Shown here piece after piece: positions 48,353-59,850 of a DNA stretch of 64,000 nucleotides; positions within the stretch are counted from its first letter, which is position 1, and every line of letters starts with the position of its first letter. The notes below the pieces were generated by a model. That model did no database searches. It saw nothing but the letters and a program-made list of their open reading frames with translations, and was not told where the DNA came from. Origin of the DNA: Bettongia penicillata ogilbyi (Eukaryota > Chordata > Mammalia > Diprotodontia > Potoroidae); contig JAJHZJ010000121.1 of NCBI GenBank assembly GCA_023548195.1, positions 1,674,220-1,738,219 on the forward strand, given 5' to 3'. Position numbers and translations under genes: made by a program.

Positions 48353-49514
48353 CTAATTAACACCTGTTTACTGACTGACAGATAAAATCTCAATATAAAG
48401 AATATTAGAGCACAGCCTGGTTCAGTGGAAAGATAGGATTAGATGAAATAAATAACTAAAAGGGAAGGTCAAAGGGGAAGAGAAGCAGAGGGAGAATGGC
48501 ACGGAGATACCTGGGAAGCATGGGGAAAGCTGGTTCCCATGCAAGATAAGGCAAAAGCTGAGCTATCAGGGACCAAATACATTTACTAAGAGGTAAAACA
48601 AAAATAGTGTCTATCAAGTTACAGTCTGAAGTCTAAAACATCATTTTTAAAAGTTAGTTACACCACTTCAAAACAAAGTGAATCTCTCATCTCCTACAGA
48701 TTCCAACCAGCCTCAACACAGAAGTGACCACCATTACTGCCCTTCCTCAGAAGGTTCTGTGAAACCCAAAGCTTTCTCTGCTCTTTATCTATTAAGAGGC
48801 AACTTTAATTTGTTGTTAGGATAAGTGTAAATAGGTTTCTCTGACATACAAGTGAAAATGTTAACTATGTCCCTGTCACTTTAGAGCCAAAGGGAAATGC
48901 CATGGCTGTCTGTTTGGAGCTCAGGTTTCTTCAGTGTTGCGTTAGAATTTTATAGCCCCTTAGGAGAATTCATCAAAGTAGTTTAATGATGATTTTAAAC
49001 TACTTTACACTTCAAAACCTGAACTGCTATTATGGTTTCCTTTTGTCTCATCATTGTAAAATACAATTAGTATTAGTTATGAATGCTTAAGATCACTCAG
49101 CTCGAGATGCACTTAACATCGCAACACCTTTCTCCGTTTTCTGGGCAACAGCTTGTTTTTTTAATGAAGATAAAGAATTACACAAGTTTACAATGCTTTT
49201 ATAACATGCACTTACTACATGTAACCAATACCAGGGCACTAAACAGAAAAACATGACCCATAACTGTGGTAGCTCTGGCATGCTTTCAGAAATATGGTTT
49301 CATATTGGGATCAACTTGCATACAAACTATTTTCCCCCAGATTCTACCATCCCCTGGATGTACACTTTCAATAACTTCAGTCTAGATCAAATGAAAGTGC
49401 ATTTCTGCCAGTGGCTTTAAAACTAAGGCAACCAAGTGGATTCAATAAAACTTATTCCCAAATTATCATGCTCACCAGGACACCTTACAGTTCTAGAAGA
49501 CTTTACCACTTGCA
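48353..49514. other. Unclassified intronic sequence
   Basis: Nothing recognised. Confidence 0.5.
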
Positions 49515-49715
49515 TGTTCACCTTCATTATGTCATCTCACCTCACCTGGAAGGTATATCCTCAATTTTTAGGAATGAGGAAACTGAGACTAACACAAGGT
49601 GCAGTAAGAATACAATTCAAACATTTATTAAGTACCAAGGTACTCTGTTGAGTAATGAGAATAAAAAGTAAAAATAACAGTCCTTGCCCTCAACAAATTT
49701 AGAAACTAACAGAAG
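49515..49715 (-). repeat. MIR core plus L2 3' end
   Basis: 'aatgaggaaactgagactaa' is the reverse MIR core (to about 49603); 'aaacatttattaagtaccaa' and 'gtccttgccctcaacaaatt' are the reverse L2 tail. Confidence 0.5.
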
Positions 49716-49745
49716 AGATAAAGAGGTAAGAGATAAAGAGGTAAG
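49714..49745. repeat. 15-bp tandem duplication
   Basis: agataaagaggtaag occurs twice in a row. Confidence 0.9.
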
Positions 49746-49884
49746 GAAACAACTATTACACAAGTCAGAAAATGAAAAGCACACAACAGGTAAGAAGAAA
49801 ACATTAGAAATTAAAGATAAGAAAGGACCACTTCTACTGAGAGAGCAAGAGTTGACAGTAAATTACCGTATCAGGAAGGAGTAG

Positions 49885-50035
49885 TCTGGTACAACGAATT
49901 TCAAGTCAGTGGATCAAGATCTGAAGTGGTTTTCTACTATTTGCTCCCTTGGGCAAGTCACTTAACTGGTCTATACCTTGGTAAAAAATGAGGGGATTGG
50001 ATGAGATAAGTCCCATAATAAGTCTGCAATGGAGA
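49885..50035 (+). repeat. MIR-type SINE
   Basis: 'agtagtctggtacaacgaat', 'ttgggcaagtcacttaactg', 'aatgaggggattggatgaga'. Confidence 0.6.
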
Positions 50036-50105
50036 AAATAGTATTTGACCTAGGTCCTGAAGGATTTTAATCAACTGAGAGTCTTATCTAAAATTTGTAG
50101 TTATC

Positions 50106-50889
50106 ATGTATGGAAAGGTATGTAAGTCACTTAAGATTTGCCTCAAAAGATGTTCCTTAGCCAAGTGAAAGTATAATCATATTTGAAACCCGGTTATTGG
50201 AACTTGCCATTTTTAGATTAAGTGACTGTTCTTCCGAGTCTAACTCCAGGTATGGATAGCAAGAAAGGCGATCTGAGCCTCCAATCCATGATGCCAGCCG
50301 GTGAGATGCTGGTAAGAACTGCAAAAGGTGATCTCAAGGGAAGGGTGGGAGAGTGGCTGTTCAGCCTGGGCAGAGGTAGGATTCTCCTGACTCAATTTCC
50401 CCACTGACACCTGGCAGACTTTAAGCCTGACTGAATGCAAGTGGACAATCTAATCCTGCCTGGAATTGACATGAAGTTGGGGAGATAAATGTATTCCTGC
50501 AATGTCCCTACTCTTGGTGGCAATTTCCTATAGTCAAAAGGTTTGTAAGCTTAATACCAGATCTATTAAATTATAGATTATTGGTAGGGGAACATCTGAA
50601 GTGAAGTCTAAAATTAAGCTGTTAGGCATAGGTCGATAGACCAACAATAAGTTAGGGTCCTTTAATTCTTAGTAATACTGTGGAGACAATTAGGTCAAGA
50701 GCTTGTGAAGTTAGCAATGTAAATATTATGTGTCTCAGTTGGTTAATGCTTAAAAAGAAATCCTTTTGTGGTTCATATTGTAAATGCTTTAAAAATAAGT
50801 ATCACCTGACCAAAAGTTTGAATTGCTTTATCTGTTACAAACTGTGTTAACAATGAAAAATAAAATTTAAAAAGAAATAAAATAAAATA
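50106..50889 (+). mobile_element. Unclassified A-tailed insertion with target-site duplications
   Basis: About 784 bp ending in an A-rich tail ('aaaaataaaatttaaaaag', then aaataaaataaaa). Flanked by aaatttgtagttatc (50091-50105) and aaatttgaagttatc (50890-50904), 14 of 15 identical. This is the signature of LINE-mediated insertion. I do not recognise the body as L1, RTE, L2 or a SINE. A 61-codon open frame at 50222 has no known domain. It could be a non-autonomous retroelement, a 3' LINE fragment of an unfamiliar family, or a retrocopy of a non-coding transcript. Confidence 0.6.
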
Positions 50890-50904
50890 AAATTTGAAGT
50901 TATC

Positions 50905-51309
50905 TCAACCTCTATTTTTTACAAAATAAATGTGCTGTACACAAAGAAGACACTGACCAAATATTTGTTAAAATGGGAAAGGAGGGAGATGGGGATTGGG
51001 AAAAAAGGTGAATACAGTCCAAACACAGAGGACAGGGCACACACACACTACAAAGGAGTCCACAGAAGACAGAACAAGAAGTAGAAGCATATGAACGATG
51101 AACATTCCTTGTGGTTTTAACTTAGCCAAAACTCCCCTTCTTTCCCATTTGGCTCCTGATGGCTTATAGTTGAGAGATTACTCACTCTAAATCAGTGGTT
51201 GCTCATATTGTGGCCTGTCTTCAAGACTTTTCAGTGAATGTTTATTTCACCAAGTATATTAATGGACATTCACAAATTAGAAATTAGCGATCAATTCCTG
51301 TCTACTTAT
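50905..51309. other. Unclassified intronic sequence
   Basis: Nothing recognised. Confidence 0.5.
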
Positions 51310-51555
51310 TTATCGAAACTTACCCATCCTTCATGAAGCATCTCTCACTATTTCTGTTCCACTTTTCTCTCACTTCTCCGAACTCTTCAAAAATATCATC
51401 TACACACCACATTCTACAACTTGGCTCCTAATTAACACTGCTTTATTTCAGGCACTTGGTTTGTTTTTCCACGTAATCAAATTCCTGAAGGGCAAGGATA
51501 TCATATATATCAAGCAGCACAAGTGCTGAACCCAGCACTTGTTAAATGAATGGCT
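51310..51555 (+). repeat. L2/CR1 3' end
   Basis: 'aaattcctgaagggcaagga', 'gaacccagcacttgttaaat' preceded by the pyrimidine-rich body 'cacttctccgaactcttcaa'. Confidence 0.5.
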
Positions 51556-51754
51556 AAGGTCCCCAAGAACATCATACCTACAGGTGCCATCAGTCACAGC
51601 CATGCTAGTACCTTACAGCAGGGCTGTGTCCAATAGAAAGGGCTTAATCAATGTTTCTGATGATGAAAATCAGTGAGGGTGATGGAGCTTCTTTCAAGAG
51701 GAGCCACTAGGGTTTTTCAGCCTTTCTTTACATTTCCATCTGGTCACCCTGTAA

Positions 51755-51958
51755 TGATTAGCAATAATTCATCTTTATAGAGCACTTCAGAGGTTTAAAA
51801 AACAATTTCCTCCACAACAGCCCGGAGAGAAATGTAGGGCAAGTTTCATTACCCCCCATTTTCCAGATGCGGAAAGGAACATAAGAGAGTGCAGGGACTT
51901 GCCAAAGCTCAAATCTAGGACTTCTGGCTCCAACTCAATGCTAACTGCTACCTGCCTT
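51755..51958 (-). repeat. MIR/CORE-SINE
   Basis: 'tttatagagcacttcagagg', 'cattttccagatgcggaaag', 'aggacttctggctccaactc', 'gctaactgctacctgcc'. Confidence 0.55.
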
Positions 51959-52084
51959 AACCAGCTCATGAGCATAAAGACGTTGCCAATCACTCTTCTC
52001 ACTTGCCCAAAGTAGAGTTCACCTTGAGCACTGCCCTGAACTAGCAGACTTCACTGTAGGAGAAAACAATCTACCTTTCAATGT

Positions 52085-52150
52085 TCATGTTGAATGTAAG
52101 GTCTTTGAGAGTAGAGATTTCTATTTTATCTTTATCTTTCCTACAAAAAG
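52085..52150 (+). repeat. L2 tail fragment
   Basis: 'gaatgtaaggtctttgagag', 'tagagatttctattttatct'. Confidence 0.4.
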
Positions 52151-52177
52151 TAGGAACAGAAGGGAAGGAAGAGGCAG

Positions 52178-52462
52178 GAATGAGCATTTAAATAGTGCCT
52201 ATTCCATGCCAGGTATTGTGCTGATAAGCACTTTACAATTATCTCATTGGATTCTCACAAAAAACTCTGGAACGGAGCAGCTGCTATTATCCTCATTTTA
52301 CAGTTAAAGAAACTGAAGCAAACAAAGGTTAAGTGATCTGCCTAACTTAAGTGATCTGCCTAGGGTCACATAGCTAGTAACCATCTGAGACCAAGCTTGT
52401 ACTCCGGTCTTCCTGACTCCTAGCCCAGAACTCTATCCATTACGCCAACAGCTGCCTCTGGA
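52178..52462 (-). repeat. MIR/CORE-SINE with internal 18-bp duplication
   Basis: 'cctattccatgccaggtatt', 'ctgctattatcctcatttta', 'tcacatagctagtaacca', 'cttcctgactcctagccca'. The segment starting ttaagtgatctgcct is duplicated in tandem at 52329-52364. Confidence 0.7.
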
Positions 52463-53177
52463 AAGTGCCTGCCTGGCCCAAAGTAAATGCTTAATACAAG
52501 TTTGCTGAATTGAACTAAATGTAATGAATAACTGGTTATGGCTGAAATTTTTAAGAAACTGAGTAAAAATACAGGAATTAATCCAGATCTGAAAGTGATA
52601 AAGGAGAGCAAGGAAATCACATAAGTCAAGAAAATTTCCCACCCCTAGTTCTCCCAATGGCCTTATAATGGGAGACCCCAGATACTAGGCACCAGGTTAC
52701 TGAAACACATTGCAATTTCACGGTGGGTCAGGCACAGTTGGGAAAAATCGTACTTACAGCTTCAGAAAAGCTTTGTTCTTCCCATAACTTGAAGAGGCCA
52801 TTCCACAGTATCACAGATTACAGGCATCATTAGAAAACCTCTTGGACTCTATGATTTCTCAGCTACAATTGCTTCAGTTCTGTCAGTGGCATGCACTAAG
52901 CTAAGGGACAGTGTGGGAAGGGCTTCAGATCACCAATACTGATGAGAAAGTGAGCTTTTCCAAAACATCCCTTGGAAGCCTTTTCTAGATCCCTGGTGAT
53001 TATAATTTGGGTCCTGACATAAGATTGGTATCCAAAGAGGTTACTTGATTTTTCTAAAGTAACCTAGGTAAGTTAGTAATAGAGTGAGGAACAGAATTCA
53101 ACTTGCCATCTCCTGGGACAGTGTTCTTACAATATACAGCAGTACAATCAAGTATAAGAGCTTCCCAGAATCCCCTG
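52463..53177. other. Unclassified intronic sequence
   Basis: Nothing firmly recognised; a weak exon-like motif near 52758-52801 was considered and rejected. Confidence 0.5.
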
Positions 53178-53320
53178 GCTAATTCATGTATTTTGTATGC
53201 TTAAATATGTACTTGTCTCCCCTAATATAATTTCCTTGAGTACTAGAATTACTTCATTTTTGTCCTACTATACTCTACCTCTAGAACAGTGTGGGGCACT
53301 AATAACTCTTTAGGTAAGAT
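53178..53320 (+). repeat. L2 3' end
   Basis: 'tttccttgagtactagaatt', 'agaacagtgtggggcactaa'. Confidence 0.45.
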
Positions 53321-53509
53321 GGCTCAAGTAGCTGCATCCATACTTTAAACGTTATCTACCTTAATATTTTTCAATCTTGTTCCAAAAGTACCCTGAGAGA
53401 CTGTCATATTCTTTGACGACATCAATATACATCATGTTTCTGGCATGTTTTCTACCACCCTGCCAACCCTAACCAAAAATTTGAACTTTCAAGAGTTTGA
53501 GATGTGATG

Positions 53510-54172
53510 GAATGTCATAAAGTAAGCTAAAGACTAGTAGAACCTGAGTGCCTCCTGTTTCCTGGCCCACTGTTCCTTCCACTATGCCTTACCTCCCCCT
53601 TGCCATATGAAAAGCACTTGGCAAAGCACCTGGTGCTGATTCTATTCCAGCAGAGATTTAAAAGGTAGGGGGACCACTGCTCAATCAAAAGCCGACTGAA
53701 ATTTTGCAGGTTCTATGTGAGTGGAATAGGTTTAGTGAAGACTTCTCAGATTGCAATTCTTCTCCCAGGGGTAAGAAAGACCGAGAGGCTGAAGGTTACA
53801 ATATTTTTAGAGTGGAATAATTCCAAGTAAGGATATAAAACTGTGTAGTACATTAGGGTCTCAATGACTGGATAAAACTTAACATAACTTTTTGCTGCCT
53901 TCATTTCAAAAGGGATTGGGCTAGATTTCGCATCTAGAATGTAAGATCATATTCTCAGCTAATGAGGATAATGGTCAGTGGGGAGGGAGGGACTTGCATT
54001 AGGGTCTATATATATCACTGCTTTTCCTTTGTCTTCGGCTTTTCCTCCTCCAGACCACTGGTGGAAGAATTGCCCCGCTTCTCGAGAATCGAATAAATAA
54101 ACTTTCTGTCATCACTTTGAGAGCCTCTAAGTAATTAATTTAAGTAGGGAATCTTGTCATCTCACACATATG
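53510..54172 (+). mobile_element. Probable solo LTR of an endogenous retrovirus
   Basis: The right part has LTR architecture: a TATA-like 'tctatatatatcact' at about 54005-54017, a polyadenylation signal aataaataaa at 54092-54101, and a U5-like tail ending '...tctcacaca' near 54172. The left boundary is uncertain. No retroviral gag, pol or env coding sequence follows; the next sequence is an RTE element. Family not identified. Confidence 0.5.
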
Positions 54173-54185
54173 GCAAGAGAAGGTT

Positions 54186-55799
54186 ATCTCCCGTGAGTTC
54201 AAGGATGCCATTGTCCATTGTCCATCTCTATAAGGAAAGGGGAATAGATTGTCCTGCGACAATCACAGTCAGGTCTCTCTCTTAGTCATCGCTGGCAAAA
54301 TTCTTGCTAGAGTCCTCCTTAATAGGCTGTTGCTTCACCTGGAACATGGGCATACACCTGAGAGCCAGTGTGGTTTCAGAAAGGGCCTAGAACCATCAAT
54401 ATGGTGTTTGCTGCCCAACAACTCCAGGAGAAATGCCAGAAGCAGAACAGAGATCCGTACACAACGTTTGTGGATCCGCCCAAGGCTTCTGACACTATTA
54501 GTCATGAAGGCTTATGGAAAATTATGTCAAAATTTGGATGCCCAGAGAAGTTCATCAATATTATACATCAATTTCACGATGGCATGTTTCCCCAGGTTCT
54601 GAATAGTGGACAATGCTCTTGTACCTTCCCAGTCACCAATGGAGTGAAACAGGACTGTGTGCTTGCTCCCATGCTTTTTAGCATGATGTTTTCAGCCACA
54701 CTAACAAATGCTTTCAATGAGGATGAACATGGCATCAAGGTCAACTATCATACTGATGGTAAGTTCTTCAATCTGAAAAGGCTACAAACCAAGACCAAAG
54801 CAGAGGGAGTGTTGGTACATGATTTTCTGTTTGCAGATTGTGCACTCAATGCAGCCTCTGAAGCTGAGAAGTAACAAAGTATGGATCAATCCTCTGCAGC
54901 CTGTGCTAATTTTAGCCTAACAACACAAAAAAACACAGGTGCTCAAAAAAACACAGGTGCTCCATCAGTCACCATCACACCATTCATATGTGGAACCATC
55001 GGTTACAACAAATGGAGAAGTTTTGAATCCTGTGGATAAGTTCACTTACCTTGGTGGTGTACTTTCCAGGGATGTACACATTGACAATGAGGTAGAAGCA
55101 CGCATTGCCAGAGCTAGCTCAGTGTTTGGTAGGCTCCCAAAGAAAGGTTTGGGAGAGGAGGTATTAGACTGACTACCAAACTGAAGGTCTGCAGATCCAT
55201 TGTGTTTACCTCACTGTTTTATGCTTGTGAAACATGGACAGTCTACCAGTGCCATGCCAGGAAAATTGAATTGCTTCCATCTGAACTGTCTTAGGAAGAC
55301 TCTGAAGATCACCTGGCATGATAAGGTACCAGACACTGAAGTCCTTGCTACAGCTGAACTGCCAAGTTTCAAACTACACTTCAGAGAGCACAACTCCAAC
55401 AGGCTGGCCACGTTGTTCCAAATGCAAAACATACGCCTGCCAAAAAGACTATTCTATGGAGAACTTGCATGGGGCAGGCAATCACATGGTGGCCAGAAGA
55501 AATACAAGGACACTCTCAAGAACTTTGGATTTGACTATGCAACACTGGCACAGGACCGCTCAGCACAGCGTGCCCACATAAGAAAGGAATTGAGACGGCA
55601 CAAAGTAAACGCAGGATGCGCAGATTTGGGATATTCACCCTAAATATTCACATGGACTATCTGTGCCCAACCTGTGATAGAACATTCCGAGCTTACATTG
55701 ATCTGATTAGCCACAGTCCGAAACAATGAAATTTCACTTTACAATGGTGATATCATTTTAGAACTCTTCAAAGACAGACGAAGGACAACAAAACAAACC
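54186..55799 (+). mobile_element. RTE-type non-LTR LINE, 5'-truncated
   Basis: Begins within the reverse-transcriptase fingers (REFKDAI, then KGKGNRLSCDNH) and runs through the palm, thumb and C-terminal domain to the 3' end 'agacgaaggacaacaaaaca' at about 55799. The upstream endonuclease is missing. A 3' third of the same family lies in reverse at 21265-22105. Confidence 0.8.
54249..55712 (+). pseudogene. RTE-type reverse transcriptase, frameshifted
   Basis: Four successive frames cover the protein. 54249-54365 reads LVIAGKILARVLLNRLLLHL. 54368-54874 carries motif A as FVDPPKASDTIS (intact copies have KAFDT), FPVTNGVKQDCVLAPMLFSM, and motif C as LFADCALN, where one Asp codon of FADD is missing. 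54939-55172 reads NPVDKFTYLGGVLSRDVHID. 55200-55643 reads KLNCFHLNCLRKTLKITWHD and RLPKRLFYGELAWG. A zinc-finger-like CPTCDRTFRAYIDLISH follows at about 55658-55720. The polymerase cannot work because the catalytic Asp pair is broken and several frameshifts are present. An 18-bp tandem duplication sits at 54927-54962. Confidence 0.8.
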
Positions 55800-56689
55800 A
55801 CCTCCCCGCCTCCTTTTTATAAAGGGGATAATGAGGTGATAGATCACTTGAGTACAATAAAGGCTACTTTTGAAATAGTGCTTTACTTTGAAGAACTCTT
55901 AAAAACTAGAAACAGCTATCAAAAATAGCTCTCTTCAACCCTAGTTTTGGTGAAATGCTGCTTAATTTTATGCTTCTATGTACATTCGCTCATTTATTTA
56001 AACATGAATCCTTTTCTATGAATAAAGTATACTAGGGATCTGCAAACAATTTAGAAACTTTGAAAAGCCTGCCTATCAGATGAATTTGACCAGTCAATCC
56101 CACCAGGCAGATAGAATTTGTCTAAAACACAGACCATCTGTAAACTGCTAAGTGCTCCACTGAAAATCCTGCTATGGTTTCAGATTCTCTACATTCCAGC
56201 TAGGTCTCTTCACTCTTTCCAACAAGTCTGCAATTCAATCACTACCAGAAACTCCCTGGGATCTGTCAGAAGTGAGGTTTAAATGGTCAATACTCTTTCA
56301 ATGAAGACTATACAGGGAGTGTAAGTTTACAATGTAAGGACTAAATTTAACTACTAGTCACAAAAAAACCAAACAAACCTATTTTCTGAAGATATTTTAA
56401 AATCAGGAATCTTGAGCTGGATAAGTTTATCTTACTTTGTTTTTCAGAGATATTAAATATCTACACAACTCTAGAAATAAGTATAAGCAAAAATGTTTTT
56501 TAAAATAATGTATAATGCTTAATTATTACCTTCATTCAAGCTTTTACTAAGAAAAAAATCATACTTTTTTTGAGAAAATTGATCCTTAAAGTTCAAAGAT
56601 ATTTTACTCAGGTGTCAGTATTAGATATCTGAAGTAGCCTACCTTCCTTTAAGCATAGAGAAAGGGGTTCAAAACCTACTTCTGAGAGA
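55800..56689. other. Unclassified intronic sequence
   Basis: AT-rich, nothing recognised. Confidence 0.5.
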
Positions 56690-57449
56690 CAGAGCCTAAG
56701 CTCTCCCCCAAAACCCTCTAAATATGTTTAGATAAAGACTCTAAAATTCTAGAGTAGTAGAACCCACAAAAAGACAGAGTGAAGCAATTTTCCAGCCCAA
56801 GACAACTTATAAGGTCAACAGGAAAGGTCTGCTGCACCAGGGTGAGAGAGCAGCAAAGTCCAACACTGGCAGCAGACCAGGTGCAGGCTTCAGGCTGACT
56901 GAAACTGTGGCAGCAGTGGCAGTTTCAAGACCTCTCAGCCCACATCTGGGTCCCTTTGTTGGCACCAGGGGCAAGACTGCTGCATTACCTACACTTAAAT
57001 CTGAGTCTTAGTCCCAGTGTGAGGAGGAAAGCTAGCACACCAAAACTTGCAGATGCAGGGGAGCAGGGATCCTGGACACAGTTCCAGGGTTGAAAAAAGT
57101 GCTCGTGGTCACTCACAAACCAGTGCACAGTACAGGAGAGTAGTAAACGCACCTCTCCCTAGATTGTACCGCCTTAAAAGAGACAAAAACCTACAGGTCC
57201 CCAAAACTACCTCTGAAAAGAGCTGTACAAAAAAACTCAAGCTTGGCACAGTGCCCCTCCACTTGGAAATCAAGGCCCCATTTTAGTATAGTGCTAAAAG
57301 TCATGAAATAGGCTGGAAAATGATCAAACAACAGAAAAACTCTGACCACAGAAAGTTACTATGGTGACAAGGTCAAAACCCACACTCAGAAGACAATAAA
57401 GTCAAAATTCCTGTATCCAACACCTCAAAGTTAAAAAAAAAAATTGGTC

Positions 57450-58390
57450 TTGGACCACTAAACAGCTCAAAAAGGATCTTAAAAAGCAAGAGAGAGAGAG
57501 AAAAAATTGGGAAGAGAAATGAGAGTGATGCAAGAAAATCATGAAAAAAAGAGTCAACAGTTTGGTAAAGGAGGCACTATGTAACAGGCCAAGTGGTAAA
57601 AGAGGCACAAAAACCCAATGAAGAGAAGAGTGTACCTTGAAAAGCAGAATCGGCCAAAAGGAAAAGAAAAACAAATGCTCACTGAGGAGAATGACTCCTT
57701 AAAAGTTAGGACTGAGAAAGTGAAAGCAAATGACTTTGGACATCAGGAAACAATCAAACAAAATCACAAGAATGAAAATACAGGTGAAAATGTGAACTAT
57801 TTCACTGGAAAAACAACTGACCGGGAGGTTGAGGAGATGTTGGACTATTTTAAAGACATGATCAAAAAAGAGCCTAGACATCACCTTTCAAGAAGTTATC
57901 AAGGAAAACTGCCCCGATATTCTTAAACTACAGGGTAAAACAGAAATTTAAAGAATTCACTAATCACCTCCTGAAAGATCAGAAAATGAAAACTCCCAGG
58001 AACATTACAGCCATATTCCAGACTTCCAAATCAAGGAGAAAATACCATAAGTAGCCCAAAAGAAACAGTTCAAGTACTGTAGCAACACGGTTAAGATAAC
58101 ACAAGATTTAGCATCTTCCATATTAAAGGATCTGAGGTGTTTAGAATATGATATTCCAGATGCCCCAGTAGAGGGGCACTGTACCACTAGGCAAGACCTA
58201 GGATTACAACTAAGAATCATCTCCCCAGAAAGACTGACTTCCAGAGGAAAAAAATGGCCATTCAATGAAATAGAAGGCTTTCAAGAATTCCTGATGAAAA
58301 AACCAGAGCTAAACAGAAAATCTGACTTTCAAATACAAGTTGCAAAAGAAGCATATAAAAGTAAAAAGGAAAGGGAAAAAGAAATCATAA
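57450..58390 (+). pseudogene. LINE-1/HAL1 ORF1 protein, heavily degraded
   Basis: Recognisable pieces of the ORF1 coiled coil (QLKKDLKKQ, then GREMRVMQENHEK) and MLTEENDSLKVRTEKVKAND, ENVNYFTGKTTD, then the C-terminal part ('acacaagatttagcatcttc', 'gacttccagaggaaaaaaat', 'gaattcctgatgaaaaaacc'). Multiple stops and frameshifts. Older than the copy at 12740. Confidence 0.65.
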
Positions 58391-58792
58391 GGAATCTGAT
58401 AAAGTTAAACTATTTACTTTCCTACATGGGAAAACATTTATAAATCCTAAACACTTTCTCATCATTAGGGCAAGTGGAAAGACTATACGCAGAAAGTAGA
58501 AGAGTAGGAGAATGTGATGGTATGATTATTAAAAAAAAAAATTAAGGAATGAGAAAAAAGAATGCACTGGGAGAAGGGGAAAGGGAGAGACAGAATGAGA
58601 GAAATTACTTTACTATAAAAGAGGCCTGAAAGAGATTTTACAGTGGAAGGGAAAATGGGGGAATGGGAACAGGAAAACATGAACCTTAGTCTTATCAGAA
58701 TTGGCTCAGAAGGAATAGTACGTACACACACTCAGCTGGGTGCAGAAATCTGCCTTACCATACAGTAAAGTAGGAAGGGAAGGGAATGGGAA

Positions 58793-58809
58793 GGGGGGGG
58801 GGGGGGGGG
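58793..58809 (+). repeat. Poly-G run (G17)
   Basis: Seventeen consecutive G inside the polypurine 3' region of the HAL1-like element, followed by cggag. Length may be affected by sequencing. Confidence 0.9.
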
Positions 58810-58954
58810 CGGAGCTGAGAAAAGAGAAGGCAGTTTGGGGGAGGTAAAAATTAGAAGCAAAACAATTTTGAGCATGTACAGGGTAAAAAGATAGAGTAGG
58901 ATAAACGGGGAAAATGGGATGGAGGGAAATACATAGTTGCTAATCATTACTGGG

Positions 58955-59850
58955 GGGAAAAAATTTTACAGTGAGTTTCTCTGATAAAGACTTCATTTCT
59001 CAAACGTATAAGAAACTGAGTCAAATTTATAGAAATAAGAGCCATGTCCTCAATTGAAAAACACTCAAAGGATACAACAGGCAAAGCAATCTATACTCAT
59101 ATGAAAAAAATGCTCTAAATCACCATTGATGAGAGAAATGCAAATGAACCACTCTGAGCTACTACCTCACACCTGTCAGACTGGCTAATATGACAGAAAA
59201 GGAAAATGACAAAAGTTGGAAAAAATGTGGGAAAATTAAAAACACTACTTCTACTCTTGTGAAGTTGTACACTGATTCAATCATTCTGGAGAACAATTTG
59301 GAACTATGCCTAAAGGGCTATTTAAAAAGGGGCAATAAAACCCTTGACCAAACAATACCACTACTAGTATCTAGTACTACTACTGCATCCCAAAGAGATT
59401 TAAAGAAAAAGGATTTATGTGTTCAAAATTATGTATAGCAGGTCTTTGAAGGTGGAAAAGAACTGGAAATTGAGGGGATGTCTATCATTGGGAAATGGCT
59501 AAACAAGTTGTATATGATTATGATGGAATACTATTGTGATCCACCCTAACCCTAAATGAAAGATGAGAAAGAAATGGTAGAAACCGAATGCCCGACCAAA
59601 GGTACTTTTGCTTTGGGATTTTTTTTTTTCTGGTCTGTGTTTTCTTTCAGAGAATGACTTATATGGAAATGTGTTTTGCATGACTACACACTTATAACCT
59701 ATGTCAAATTGCTTGCCTCCTCAATGAGGGGAAAAGGGACAGCAAATATTCAGAATTCAAAATTTGAAGAAAAAATGTTAAAATCGTTTTTATATGTGAT
59801 TGGGGAAAAAAATATTAAATAAGATATTTTTTAAAAACCCTACTATTGAA
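58955..59850 (+). mobile_element. LINE-1 ORF2 end and 3' UTR joined to the HAL1-like element
   Basis: 'tttctctgataaagacttca', 'aaatgctctaaatcaccatt', 'gagaaatgcaaatgaaccac', 'gaacaatttggaactatgcc', 'gatggaatactattgtgatc' are the L1 ORF2-end order. The element ends in an A-rich tail near 59850. Confidence 0.75.

Larger units (their letters stand above)
56690..58954 (+). mobile_element. HAL1-like element, degraded, 3' end replaced
   Basis: An L1-type 5' UTR ('tctagagtagtagaacccac', 'ccagcccaagacaactta', 'ggaaaggtctgctgcaccag') leads into decayed ORF1 and then the same polypurine region as 14041-14440 ('agaggcctgaaagag', 'tttacagtggaagggaaaa', 'gggatggagggaaatac'). ORF2 is absent in between. 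The element breaks at about 58954, where an L1 ORF2-end segment begins. Confidence 0.65.

Noticed and set aside
52758..52801. Minus-strand ATG-started stretch (MASSSYGKNKAFLKL) followed by a gtaagt donor, as a possible STK24 first exon
   Set aside because: The 44-nt length would enter the exon at 41135 out of phase and meet a stop within a few codons; there is no CpG-rich promoter context, and the peptide matches no known STK24 N-terminus.
57047..57286. 79-codon open frame
   Set aside because: Part of the L1/HAL1-type 5' UTR; not a protein known from these elements.
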